A DNA stretch of 64,000 bases. Source: an uncultured Collinsella sp. (GTDB lineage Bacteria > Actinomycetota > Coriobacteriia > Coriobacteriales > Coriobacteriaceae). The notes beneath the pieces were generated by a model, which was not told where the DNA came from, did not search any database, and saw only the letters and a program-made list of their open reading frames with translations. Made by a program: the position numbers and the translations under genes. The stretch is from contig CASDZW010000003.1 of the NCBI GenBank assembly GCA_949285915.1, forward strand, positions 1 to 64,000. Reading direction: 5' to 3'. Shown piece after piece: positions 1-8,665 of this stretch (position 1 is the stretch's first letter; every line of letters begins with the position of its first letter).

Positions 1-1153
1 CGCGCCCCTCGCGGGCGCGTGGATTGAAACTCGTCTGCCGTCATCTGCTTGTAGCTGGTCATGGTCGCGCCCCTCGCGGGCGCGTGGATTGAAACCTGCA
101 GTCGGTGACGTGGGTCATCGACCCGGCGCGTCGCGCCCCTCGCGGGCGCGTGGATTGAAACGGCGCCATGACGGGCCGCCTGGAGGACGACGGGCGTCGC
201 GCCCCTCGCGGGCGCGTGGATTGAAACAAGGGCCTCGCCGGCAACAGGCTCACCATCAGCGTGTCGCGCCCCTCGCGGGCGCGTGGATTGAAACGTATCT
301 CACCCCCAGCAGGTCGCTCACGATCCGGTCGCGCCCCTCGCGGGCGCGTGGATTGAAACGGCAGGAGCATCGCCAAGTCCGGGACGTCTGCCGTGTCGCG
401 CCCCTCGCGGGCGCGTGGATTGAAACAACGAGCGCCCCATCGATGTGCGCGGCGACATCAGCGTCGCGCCCCTCGCGGGCGCGTGGATTGAAACTGACAG
501 ATCCGCGTGAGCCTGCCGCGCGTCTTCTGTCGCGCCCCTCGCGGGCGCGTGGATTGAAACGACCAGCTCTGGGGCGAGTTGGAGATAGCCGCCTCGTCGC
601 GCCCCTCGCGGGCGCGTGGATTGAAACCCATGGCGACGGACGAGGCGCCGTAGGTCGCGAGTCGCGCCCCTCGCGGGCGCGTGGATTGAAACCTGGTGCC
701 CGACGTGGGCGTGGAGGCCACCGCGGTCGCGCCCCTCACGGGCGCGTGGATTGAAACAATCGTCTGGCGCTCGTAGGCATCCCAGCACGCGGTCGCGCCC
801 CTCGCGGGCGCGTGGATTGAAACGTCTTCATCGCCGGCGCCATGAGCAGGACGTCGAGGTCGCGCCCCTCGCGGGCGCGTGGATTGAAACGAGACGAGCG
901 TGCCGTCCGGCACGACCGAGTACAGTCGCGCCCCTCGCGGGCGCGTGGATTGAAACAGCCAAGCGAGCGTGAGCTCGTCTCCGGCTGAAGTCGCGCCCCT
1001 TGCGGGCGCGTGGATTGAAACTTGAAGAAGACCGCTCCCTCCTCGGGTTCGATGGGTCGCGCCCCTCGCGGGCGCGTGGATTGAAACTTGTCGTGCGAGA
1101 CGACGGCCTCGGCGACGGTAAGTCGCGCCCCTCGCGGGCGCGCGGATTGAAAC
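1..1153 (+). CRISPR. Type I-C-like CRISPR array, 18 repeats and 17 spacers visible, left end cut by the window
   Basis: A 32-base repeat starts with GTCGCGCCCC and ends with GTGGATTGAAAC. Starts are at 64, 130, 196, 263, 328, 395, 463, 529, 596, 661, 726, 792, 859, 925, 990, 1056 and 1122, and the first copy (1-30) lacks its first two bases. Spacers are 33-36 bases and all look different. The ATTGAAAC end is typical of subtype I-C repeats, where it becomes the 5' handle of the crRNA, so the array should be read on the plus strand with its leader and cas genes to the left of the window. Single-base variants occur only in copies at 726, 990 and 1122, as expected near the old, trailer end. No cas gene is present in this window. 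Confidence 0.97.
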
Positions 1154-1183
1154 ATCTGACGGACCTTGCACTCGCTGACTGCC

Positions 1184-1279
1184 GTCGGGCGCGCTCCTTG
1201 TGGGCATGCGGGCTGAAGAGGCCCAAACAGCTTTACGATCGATGACTGCTGCGAGATGCTTGTCCGTACATTTTGAAAC
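1184..1279 (+). repeat. Two decayed CRISPR repeats after the array
   Basis: At 1184-1219 a stretch begins GTCGGGCGCGC and ends GGGCTGAAGA, resembling a damaged copy of the array repeat. At 1248-1279 a second stretch keeps only the TTGAAAC end and a few inner bases. The distances between them (30 and 28 bases) are close to the spacer length. They look like eroded terminal repeats. The first is fairly convincing and the second is weak. Confidence 0.5.
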
Positions 1280-1589
1280 TGGCATCGCCAAATCCGATGG
1301 GGCTTACCGTCTGGCTGGGAAGATCATTCTCGTGATCTCGCTAAAGGGCGATGGCAATCTGCGCGGTGACTCGACCGAAGCCGAACGTGTGCGCCCAGAC
1401 GCTGCATAGCTTTCCGACAGTCTGTCATATTCCAGGCCATGGCAAAGATGGTTTGATTTCTTTGGGGGCATACAATGTATTCCTTAGCTCTTAGTTGAGG
1501 TTGTCAATGTCGCTGAGGAGACAGCTTTGGAGGCTGTTTTTCTCGCCGAGGCAGCTTCGGGCGTGTCTGCGGGGAAACGAGGGATTAAT
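1280..1589. other. Intergenic region between CRISPR trailer and the SRAP gene
   Basis: No convincing gene is seen in this 310-base stretch. An AT-richer segment at 1470-1482 contains TACAAT (1471-1476), a possible -10 element for the downstream gene; no good -35 element lies at the right distance. An upstream in-frame ATG at 1527 has no ribosome binding site and would bury the catalytic cysteine. Confidence 0.4.
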
Positions 1590-2210
1590 ATGTGCCAGCG
1601 AATGTGTCCGCTCACCGTAGAGGAGGCGGAGGAAGTGCTCGATGCTCGCCGCGTGACGGGTCGGGCGCGTCTGGATGCCGCCGATGAGGACTTCGATCCC
1701 GCGCGCGATGCATGGCCGGGGTCGCTCGTGCCCGCCTACGTACCTGGGGAGGACGGCGCGCTCGCCACGGTGTCGCTCATCTGGGGCTTCGAGTCCCCGC
1801 GGGACGGGCGCCCCGTCTTCAACACGCGCCTCGACACAGCACTCGCCCAACTTGAGCGCGGGCGCGGGCTCTGGCTCGACGCTATTACGTACGGCCGCTG
1901 TCTTGTGCCGGTTCGCGCGTTTTACGAGGGGCATATGACCGAGCGTGTGCCGAGTGAGCGCACTGGCAAGCCCGTTCGTCGCCAATATCGCTTCTGCCTG
2001 TCGGGCGCCCGCGCCTTTTTGCTCGCTGGCGTGACGGAGGGCGGGCGCCTCTCCATTGTCACGACCGAGCCCAACGCCGCGGTCGCGCCCGTGCACAACC
2101 GCATGCCGCTCGTGCTGGGGCCGGGGGAGTCTGCCACATGGCTCTCGGGCGATTTTGCGAGCCTCGCCGACCGTAGCCGCATCGCGCTTGCCGCCGAACC
2201 GGAGCGATGA
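1590..2210 (+). CDS. yedK: SRAP (YedK/HMCES-type) abasic-site shielding protein, 206 aa
   Basis: Members of this family form a thiazolidine crosslink between Cys2 and abasic sites in single-stranded DNA, protecting them during replication. The ATG at 1590 was chosen because it places Cys at residue 2, which the chemistry requires, and because GAGGGA lies just upstream. Other hallmarks are an asparagine in FNTRLDTA (about N78), glutamate in RCLVPVRAFYE (about E113), the TTEPN strand and His169 in HNRMP. The length fits the family. The gene stands alone on this strand, 310 bases after the CRISPR remnants; no SOS box was found in front of it. Confidence 0.93.
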   Translation: MCQRMCPLTVEEAEEVLDARRVTGRARLDAADEDFDPARDAWPGSLVPAYVPGEDGALATVSLIWGFESPRDGRPVFNTRLDTALAQLERGRGLWLDAITYGRCLVPVRAFYEGHMTERVPSERTGKPVRRQYRFCLSGARAFLLAGVTEGGRLSIVTTEPNAAVAPVHNRMPLVLGPGESATWLSGDFASLADRSRIALAAEPER

Positions 2211-2288
2211 GCGGCCCCGCACGGCGCCTTGGAAGAAGGGGGTATAACGGTTGCTGCCTAAGAATCCTCCGTCGAGCATTCGCGTAGG

Positions 2289-2915
2289 CTAGAGCACCGC
2301 CTGTAAGATGTCCTTGGGGGCGTCGAGGACAACATCCGGCTCCTCGATGCCCTCCGAGGACGTGCTGCCCCATGTGGCGTAGCCAAAAGCCATGTGGGCG
2401 TTGCGCGCCGCCTCGTAGTCCGAGCGCGCGTCGCCGATGTAGATCGCCTCGGCGGGCTCGACCCCCAGGCGCTCAAGGCATATGAGAAGCGGGGTGGGGT
2501 CGGGCTTGTGGCGGTCGGTGTCATCTGCAAGCACCGCTGTCTCCATATAGCGGTCGATGCCCTTGGAGACAACGTCGATCTCATACTGCGCGCGCGTTTT
2601 GGCCGAGACCACGGCCTGCGTGACGCCACGGGCGGAAAGCTCGGCAAATACCTCGCCAAAACCCTCGTAGAGGGTCGCGCCCTCCTCGTACTCGTTCACA
2701 TAGCGCACCCAGCGCGCGTAGGTGCCCTCGGGGTCCGCGACGCCGAGCGCCTCCATCACCTTCATACCGGGCCATGGGGCAAACTTGAGCACCTGTTCAA
2801 AGGTCCACGCCTCGCCCGTTTCCTCCTCGATGATGCGCATGAGGGGGTACATGTTCATGTTGAGGGTGTTGAGGACGGTCCCGTCGATGTCATAGATCAC
2901 GGCGCGGTAGGGCAT
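2289..2915 (-). CDS. HAD-superfamily phosphatase (phosphoglycolate phosphatase-like), 208 aa
   Basis: The protein opens with the HAD nucleophile motif DIDGTVLNT (residues about 9-17). It has a threonine/serine motif in VVSAKT, the lysine of KPDPTP, and the acidic motif IGDARSD, with a helical cap domain in between, so all catalytic motifs are present. The family removes phosphate from small molecules such as phosphoglycolate or pyrophosphate, and the substrate cannot be read from the sequence. AAAGGA precedes the ATG at 2915. It is transcribed divergently from polA, with 157 bases between the two starts. Confidence 0.85.
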   Translation of the reverse strand: MPYRAVIYDIDGTVLNTLNMNMYPLMRIIEEETGEAWTFEQVLKFAPWPGMKVMEALGVADPEGTYARWVRYVNEYEEGATLYEGFGEVFAELSARGVTQAVVSAKTRAQYEIDVVSKGIDRYMETAVLADDTDRHKPDPTPLLICLERLGVEPAEAIYIGDARSDYEAARNAHMAFGYATWGSTSSEGIEEPDVVLDAPKDILQAVL

Positions 2916-3072
2916 GGCGGTCCTTTCTTGTAGCAGCCGGGCGGGATGCTTGCGCCATTATCGCACGCAGGCGGCGCGGGCGTACGAGCCGGCAGCGATA
3001 TGGCGCAACGTTGTGGCGCGCGTCCGCGTGGGCGGGTAGACTGGTAGGCAGCCAACCGGAGAGGATGCCCCC

Positions 3073-5853
3073 ATGTCTGACACCGCCGCGCCCAAGGACC
3101 GCCGCACGTTTGCCGTCATCGACGGCAACTCGCTCATGCACCGCGCGTTCCATGCCGTGCCGCCCACCATGAACGCGCCGGACGGCCGGCCCACCAACGC
3201 CGTCTTTGGCTTTCTCAACATGTTCCTCAAGATGGTGGACGCGTTCCATCCAGACGGGGTCGCCGTTGCCTTTGACAAGGGCAAACCGCGTGTGCGCATG
3301 GAGATGCTTCCGCAGTACAAGGCGCAGCGCCCGCCCATGGACCCAGACCTTCGCGTGCAGTTCCCCATGGTAAAGGAGCTGCTCTGCGGCCTTAAGGTGC
3401 CTATTCTTGAGGCCGAGGGCTGGGAGGGCGACGACATTCTGGGCACGCTCGCCCGCACCGGCGAGGCGGCCGGTTGCGACATGTACCTCATCACGGGTGA
3501 CCGCGACATGTACCAGCTCTCTACCGAGCACGTGAAGATCGTGGGCACCAAGAAGGGCCTCTCTGATGTCCAGATCATGACGCCCGAGACGGTAGAGGAC
3601 CTCTACCACGGCATCACGCCCGAACTCGTACCCGACTTTTACGGCCTTAAGGGCGACACGTCCGACAACATCCCCGGCGTGCCGGGTATCGGCCCCAAGA
3701 AGGCGAGCGCCCTCATTGCGCAGTACGGCTCGCTCGACGAGGTCATTGCGCATGCGGACGAGGTCAAGGGCAAGATGGGCGAGAACCTGCGCGCGCACAT
3801 CGACGATGCCCTGCTCTCGCGCAAGGTCGCGACCATCCAAACGAACGCGCCGGTGGAGGTCGACTTTGACGCGACGGCGTTTCCCGCCTACACCGCAGAC
3901 GACGTTACCGCTTCTCTTGGGGCGCTCGGCATCATGGCCATGCAGAATCGCTTTCTGGCGCTCCTCGGCGGGGAGGGTGCGGCGGCCTCCGGCCCCTCTG
4001 AGCTCACGCTGCCCGAGGTCCTGTGCGCCGATGTGGCGGACGCGGCAGCCCTCGAGGCGGCGCTTGCCGAGCTCGACCGCGCCATCGAGGCGGGCGAGTG
4101 GCTGGGCGTGACGCTCGACGACGACCGCGAGGAAGGCGCGCTCTTTGGTCTTACGCGCACGCTCTGGGTCGCTACGTCGCGCGCGCTCGTGGCGGTGGAC
4201 GAGCCTGCGGACGGCGCAACGGCGATCTTTGCGACCGGTCCCGTCGCCGGCTTCACCTTTGAGGGCGGCCTTGTGGCGAGTGTGCTTGCGCGCCTGCTGC
4301 GCGAGGGGCACGTTGCCTCGCCAGATGTGAAAGCGCTTTTGCACGAGCTCTCGCCCGTGGACTCTGCCGAGGCGGAGCTTCTCGACCCGCTTTCGCTCGA
4401 TGCGTCGCGCCTCTTCGATACCGTGGTGGCGGCCTATCTTCTCGACTCGGTGCGCTCGAGTTTTGACGACGCCTACCTCGCCGATACCTACCTCGCCCTC
4501 TCGCTGCCCGTAGCAGCAGGGGAGGAGGGTGCCGGTGACGACGCGCCCACGGCTGCCGCGCGCGGCGCGGTCGTTGCCCGCGCATGCCAGGAGCCGCTTG
4601 CCGCCGCACTCGACCGCGACGGCGCGCGTCCGCTCTTTGACCAGATCGAGATGCCGCTCGTGCCGGTGCTCGCTGTCATGGAGCGTACGGGCATGTACGT
4701 CGACCCCGAGCGCCTCTCCGCTCTTGCCGAGGGCCTGGGGGCGGAGATCGACGACCTCGCCCACCGCATCCGCGCACTCGCCGGCGACGAGACCTTCAAC
4801 ATCGCGAGCCCCATGCAGCTCTCGCACATCCTCTTCGACGTGATGGGCCTGCCGACCCGCGGCCTCAAGAAGACCGCGCGCGGCTACTACTCCACCAACG
4901 CCCGTGTGCTCGAGGAACTCGCCCGCGACAACGAGTTTGTCCAGCTTGTTCTTGAGTACCGCGAAAAGACCAAGATCAAGAGCACCTACCTCGACACCCT
5001 GGGCGCGCTTCGCCGGGCGGACGGCCGCGTGCACACCACCTACAACCAGACCATCACGGCGACGGGCCGCCTCTCCTCGTCCAATCCCAACCTGCAGAAC
5101 ATCCCCACGCGCTCCGCGCTCGGCCACACGGTCAAGACCGCCTTCACGGTCGCGCCGGGCAGCGTCTTCGTGGCGGTCGACTACAGCCAGATCGAGCTGA
5201 GGCTCCTCGCGCACCTCTCGGGCGACGCGCACCTTATCGCCGCGTTCAACGAGGGCGAGGACTTCCATGCCGAGACCGCCGCGCGCGTCTTTGACGTGCC
5301 GGTGGACGAGGTCACGCCCGCGCTCCGCAGCCGCGCGAAGGCCGTTAACTTTGGCATCGTGTACGGCCAGCAGGCATACGGCCTCTCGCAGTCGCTCGAC
5401 ATCCCGCAGGCCGAGGCGCGCGAGATGATCGACCGCTACTTTGAGGCGTATCCGGGCGTGCGGACGTTCCTCGACCGCACGGTGGTGGACGCCAAGCAGA
5501 CGGGTTACGCCGAGACGCTCTTTGGGCGCCGGCGCCCCATCCCCGAGCTCAAGATGCGCGTGCCCTCGCAGCGCGCCTTTGGCGAGCGCACCGCCATGAA
5601 CCACCCCATGCAGGGCACCGCGGCGGACATCATCAAGATCGCCATGGTGCGTGTGGCGCACCGTCTGGAGGACGAGGGCTTTGCCGCGCGCATGATCTTG
5701 CAGGTGCACGACGAGCTCGACTTCGAATGCCCCGAGAACGAGGTCGAGCGCCTCATCGCGATGGTCCGCGCCGAGATGGAAGGCGTGGTCACGCTCGCCG
5801 TGCCGCTCGTGGCGGATGCCTCCGTGGGCACCACCTGGGCAGACGCGAAGTGA
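3073..5853 (+). CDS. polA: DNA polymerase I, 926 aa
   Basis: Fills gaps and removes RNA primers during replication and repair. The N-terminal third is a 5'-3' exonuclease (VIDGNSLMHRAFHA; LITGDRDMYQL; the helix-hairpin-helix GVPGIGPKKASALI). The polymerase domain carries motif A VDYSQIELR (about residue 701), motif B RSRAKAVNFGIVYGQ (about 752) and motif C QVHDELDFE (about 876). The middle domain (about 320-540) lacks the usual DxE of exonuclease motif I (LDDDREE is seen instead), so proofreading is probably absent, as in Bacillus and Taq enzymes. Its stop overlaps the GTG start of the next gene by four bases. Confidence 0.98.
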   Translation: MSDTAAPKDRRTFAVIDGNSLMHRAFHAVPPTMNAPDGRPTNAVFGFLNMFLKMVDAFHPDGVAVAFDKGKPRVRMEMLPQYKAQRPPMDPDLRVQFPMVKELLCGLKVPILEAEGWEGDDILGTLARTGEAAGCDMYLITGDRDMYQLSTEHVKIVGTKKGLSDVQIMTPETVEDLYHGITPELVPDFYGLKGDTSDNIPGVPGIGPKKASALIAQYGSLDEVIAHADEVKGKMGENLRAHIDDALLSRKVATIQTNAPVEVDFDATAFPAYTADDVTASLGALGIMAMQNRFLALLGGEGAAASGPSELTLPEVLCADVADAAALEAALAELDRAIEAGEWLGVTLDDDREEGALFGLTRTLWVATSRALVAVDEPADGATAIFATGPVAGFTFEGGLVASVLARLLREGHVASPDVKALLHELSPVDSAEAELLDPLSLDASRLFDTVVAAYLLDSVRSSFDDAYLADTYLALSLPVAAGEEGAGDDAPTAAARGAVVARACQEPLAAALDRDGARPLFDQIEMPLVPVLAVMERTGMYVDPERLSALAEGLGAEIDDLAHRIRALAGDETFNIASPMQLSHILFDVMGLPTRGLKKTARGYYSTNARVLEELARDNEFVQLVLEYREKTKIKSTYLDTLGALRRADGRVHTTYNQTITATGRLSSSNPNLQNIPTRSALGHTVKTAFTVAPGSVFVAVDYSQIELRLLAHLSGDAHLIAAFNEGEDFHAETAARVFDVPVDEVTPALRSRAKAVNFGIVYGQQAYGLSQSLDIPQAEAREMIDRYFEAYPGVRTFLDRTVVDAKQTGYAETLFGRRRPIPELKMRVPSQRAFGERTAMNHPMQGTAADIIKIAMVRVAHRLEDEGFAARMILQVHDELDFECPENEVERLIAMVRAEMEGVVTLAVPLVADASVGTTWADAK

Positions 5854-7193
5854 CACGTCTCATACGCACCGGCTTGCCGGCGGGAACGTTCCTTCTGGTG
5901 GCTACGCGCTTTCTCGTTTACCTCGGCGTGCAGGCGGCCTACTTCATAGGCATCATCGGGACGCTCACCTATGAGGTGGGCGCCTCCACCTGGGCGCTTG
6001 CCGGAGCGGTGGGCTTTTTCAACCTGTTCATCATCTTTGGCAACGCCGCCGGCGGGACGCTGCTTGACGTGCGCGGTCCCCGGCTGCATGCCGCGGTGAC
6101 GCTTGCCGTGGCAGTGGCAACGAGCGTGCTTTTTCAGCTCGCCACCCCCGGCGTGACAAACGTGCTTGCCATGAGCTGCGCCTTTGGGTTTGCGACGGGG
6201 CTCGGCTTTGCCTTTCTCTCAGCGTACCCCGCCTATCTGACTGATGACGCCGACGAGCTCAAGCGCGTGAACGCCCTGCTCGCGGTGGTGTCCAACGTTG
6301 CGGTGGTGGTGGGGCCCGCCGTGGGCGGCCTCATCGCCACGGTGCTGCCCGCCCAGCGCGTCTTTCTGGCCACCGCGGTGTTCTCCGCCGCCGCAGCGCT
6401 GCCCGCCTACCTGCTTGTGGAGCGGGTTTTGCGCGTTCGTGCAGCGCGGGTGCGTTCGCGCGCACTCGACGCACCCGAGCCCGAGCCCGCCGCTGCCGAG
6501 CCCGATGCCCCCGGCGCCACCGCGCCCAGTGCCGCCGCCCCCGAGTCCGCGCCTGATGCTCCGTCGGCGACGTTTGCGGACTCGGTGCGAACGGTCTTTA
6601 CCGTGCCCTCGCTCGCCTTGCTCTTTGGCGTGGGCGTGCTCGCCTACACCGGCTACGGCGCCTTCGACCCGCTCGAGTCGCTTTTCTACCGTGACGTCCT
6701 GCATGTGGGTATCGCCTGGATGGGCTGGCTCTCAAGCGCGGCGGGGGCGGGGAGCGTCATCGGGTCGCTTCTGGCAATCCGCGTGCCGCGCGCCCATGTG
6801 GACGTGCTCACCCTCATCCTCCTCATCGCCTTGCAGGGCGTGGGCTGCCTGCTCTACGTGGGCACGCCGTACGTGGCGTGCGCGCTTGCGGGGCAGATGG
6901 TGCTCGGCTGCGCCTTTGGCATGGTGACGCCGCTCCAGAACACGCTCGTGCAGATGCACGCTCCCATTGAGGTCCTCGGTCGCGTGAACTCGGTCATGAA
7001 CGCCGGGTTCAACGGGGCGGGCGCGCTGCCGCTCTTTGCCGCGCCGGCACTTGCCGCCATCTTTGGCGTGCAGGGTGTGCTCGTGGGGGCGAGTCTGGTG
7101 GTGCTCGCCGTTCCTCTCGTCTACCTCGCCGTTCACCGTCGGACGGTGGCGCGCATCGTGGCGGAGGAGCGCAAGCGCGGACAGGAGGGATAG
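5850..7193 (+). CDS. Major facilitator superfamily transporter, 447 aa
   Basis: About twelve hydrophobic segments indicate an MFS permease, with a central Ala/Pro/Glu-rich loop around residues 205-245 separating the two halves. Motifs such as GGTLLDVRGPRLHA after helix 2 and the NALLAV/VGPAVGGL region fit drug or metabolite exporters. The GTG at 5850 overlaps the polA stop in the sequence GTGA, so translation is probably coupled. An open frame reaching back to 5727 lies inside polA and is not hydrophobic. The substrate is unknown. There is no obvious functional link to DNA polymerase I. Confidence 0.88.
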   Translation: MTRLIRTGLPAGTFLLVATRFLVYLGVQAAYFIGIIGTLTYEVGASTWALAGAVGFFNLFIIFGNAAGGTLLDVRGPRLHAAVTLAVAVATSVLFQLATPGVTNVLAMSCAFGFATGLGFAFLSAYPAYLTDDADELKRVNALLAVVSNVAVVVGPAVGGLIATVLPAQRVFLATAVFSAAAALPAYLLVERVLRVRAARVRSRALDAPEPEPAAAEPDAPGATAPSAAAPESAPDAPSATFADSVRTVFTVPSLALLFGVGVLAYTGYGAFDPLESLFYRDVLHVGIAWMGWLSSAAGAGSVIGSLLAIRVPRAHVDVLTLILLIALQGVGCLLYVGTPYVACALAGQMVLGCAFGMVTPLQNTLVQMHAPIEVLGRVNSVMNAGFNGAGALPLFAAPALAAIFGVQGVLVGASLVVLAVPLVYLAVHRRTVARIVAEERKRGQEG

Positions 7194-7396
7194 CTTCGAA
7201 ACGATCCTCGGTGCCTTCTCGTTCTCAGTTTTTTCATTTATTCAATAATCTGAGAGCGCGCGGGCAGATAGGCCACACACGGGCGACTGCCCTACCTCGG
7301 GTTTCCCTTTTTGAATTCACGGGATACCCGGCGACGCTTAGAGACATTATTGAATTCCTGCATTTTTGCGAAAGGACACGAGAAAGGAAACGTCCT

Positions 7397-7864
7397 ATGG
7401 CTCAGATTTCCCCGTCTCCAAATGCGAGCATCGCGGCGATTGGGCCCGCTGACGGTCTGTGGAGCGCGGCGCTCGCGTTCGTGGACGCCTGCCCGTGGCG
7501 CGGTGCCCGCTCGCTCGCCCGCAAGATGCGCGAGGGCTACTTCACCGGGTGGCAGCGCGTGATCTTGGCGATGGTCGATGGGGAGCCGGCGGGGTTTTGC
7601 ACGCTCGCGGCAGAGGACGGCCTTGTGGACGACGACCGCACGCCCTTCATCGGCTACGTGTACGTAGGCGAGCGCTTCCGCGGGCGGCGCCTCTCCGAGC
7701 GCATGATCCGCGTGGCGGAGGACCTGGCCCGCGCGGTGGGATTTGCCCACATGTACATCCGCTCGGGCGAGGAGGGACTCTACGAGAAATTTGGCTACGA
7801 GCCCTGCGGAGTCGGTCGCGACCGCCACGGCGAGGTCGAGACGGTGTTCTCGCGCGAGCTCTGA
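7397..7864 (+). CDS. GNAT-family N-acetyltransferase, 155 aa
   Basis: The central segment YVYVGERFRGRRLSERMI has the acetyl-CoA pyrophosphate loop (R/Q-x-x-G-x-G/R) of GNAT enzymes, followed by a short helix and a C-terminal strand region (LYEKFGYEPCG) usual for the fold. GAAAGGAAA stands just before the ATG at 7397. The reading frame is open back to 7211, but that extension has no ribosome binding site and lies in an AT-rich intergenic stretch. The acceptor substrate is unknown; protein and small-molecule acetylation are both possible. Confidence 0.85.
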   Translation: MAQISPSPNASIAAIGPADGLWSAALAFVDACPWRGARSLARKMREGYFTGWQRVILAMVDGEPAGFCTLAAEDGLVDDDRTPFIGYVYVGERFRGRRLSERMIRVAEDLARAVGFAHMYIRSGEEGLYEKFGYEPCGVGRDRHGEVETVFSREL

Positions 7865-7936
7865 TTCCCACATTGCCTCAGGGCTATCCGCGCATGCGCC
7901 TACGTAAAGGATGGGGCAAAGCGCCGGTGCGTTGTA

Positions 7937-8260
7937 TCAGCGGATGAGCTCCTCGATGTTGCGAGCTCGGTATAGCAAGCGTCTAACCTCCATGGTGTTA
8001 CCGTCCACGACATAGAACGCCCGGTAATTCCCGACCCCAAAATAGTAATAAGGGAGAGGGCGCTGTCGGGTGGTGTGATACGTTGCCGCCATGGTGGGGT
8101 TTTGAAGATGTGCCAAGATGCCCTTCTCCACATCGTCTACCAGGCGTTTAGCAGCGGAGGGATTGTGAAGGTCGTGAGCGATATAGGTAGCTGCCGCGCT
8201 TAGGTCTTCCCAAAAAAGCGGCAGATAACTCAGCTTATAACGCGGTGGCTTCTGAGTCAT
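7937..8260 (-). CDS. RelE/ParE-family toxin, 107 aa
   Basis: A small basic protein with the RelE/ParE outline: an N-terminal strand (RYKLSYLPLFWEDL), two helices (AAKRLVDDVEKGI), and a strand pair containing YYYFGVGNYRAFYVVDG followed by VRRLLYRARN. Family toxins either cut mRNA on the ribosome or poison gyrase, and which applies here is not clear. It starts inside the end of the upstream antitoxin gene (26-base overlap), the usual antitoxin-first arrangement with coupled translation. Confidence 0.88.
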   Translation of the reverse strand: MTQKPPRYKLSYLPLFWEDLSAAATYIAHDLHNPSAAKRLVDDVEKGILAHLQNPTMAATYHTTRQRPLPYYYFGVGNYRAFYVVDGNTMEVRRLLYRARNIEELIR

Positions 8261-8510
8261 GGTCGAGCATCTCCCTTACCGAGCCGAAGACCTCATCATG
8301 CGTGTAGCGCAGGCTCATGCTTCTGGCCTGCCGGTCGGCGGCGTCAAGGGCGTTTTCTACGGTCTCGCTTGCTCGTTGATACTGTTCGAAACTCATGACA
8401 ACCATCGAGCCTCGTCCGTTTTTCGTCAAAAAGACGGGGCCATTCTCTGCGACGTCGCGCTCGATGTCGGTGTAGTTGTTTCTAAGGTCGGAAACAGGTC
8501 TGATGTTCAT
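8235..8510 (-). CDS. Phd/YefM-family antitoxin, 91 aa
   Basis: The N-terminus MNIRPVSDLRNNYTDIERDV and the segment PVFLTKNGRGSMVVMSFEQY are characteristic of Phd/YefM antitoxins, which bind their operator through this half and mask the toxin with the C-terminal tail. It is the first gene of the pair. By analogy with the family it should repress its own promoter, alone and more tightly in complex with the toxin. Confidence 0.92.
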   Translation of the reverse strand: MNIRPVSDLRNNYTDIERDVAENGPVFLTKNGRGSMVVMSFEQYQRASETVENALDAADRQARSMSLRYTHDEVFGSVREMLDHDSEATAL

Positions 8511-8531
8511 GACATCACCTCACCTCTCAGA

Positions 8532-8547
8532 ATACTATCAATATTAT
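8532..8547 (-). promoter_or_regulatory. AT-rich candidate operator/promoter of the toxin-antitoxin pair
   Basis: ATACTAT (8532-8538) and ATATTAT (8541-8547) form two similar, internally near-palindromic heptamers in otherwise GC-rich DNA. They lie 22-37 bases upstream of the antitoxin ATG, where Phd/YefM proteins normally bind. Which part is the -10 element is not resolved. Confidence 0.4.
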
Positions 8548-8665
8548 CAGATGCTCTTACGCCGAGCGTGGCGGTCGAGCCGAGTGGACGACGTCTTAGG
8601 ATTTCCTTCATGTTCGCACGTCGCGCCCGCGCTATGCTGCTGCGTATAGGATGAGGAGGGATGGC

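Noticed and set aside
59-1291. Open frames through the CRISPR array
   Set aside because: All consist of repeat-derived units such as RPSRARGLK or FQSTRPRGAR, so they are artefacts of the tandem repeat.
2890-5856. 988-codon open frame opposite polA
   Set aside because: Antisense shadow of a strongly coding gene in GC-rich DNA; no domain, odd composition, and it crosses motifs of polA on the other strand.
7281-7297. 17-base match GGGCGACTGCCCTACCT shared with 18985-19001 (one mismatch)
   Set aside because: Several such 17-base near matches are expected by chance in 64 kb of GC-rich DNA, and no further structure supports it.
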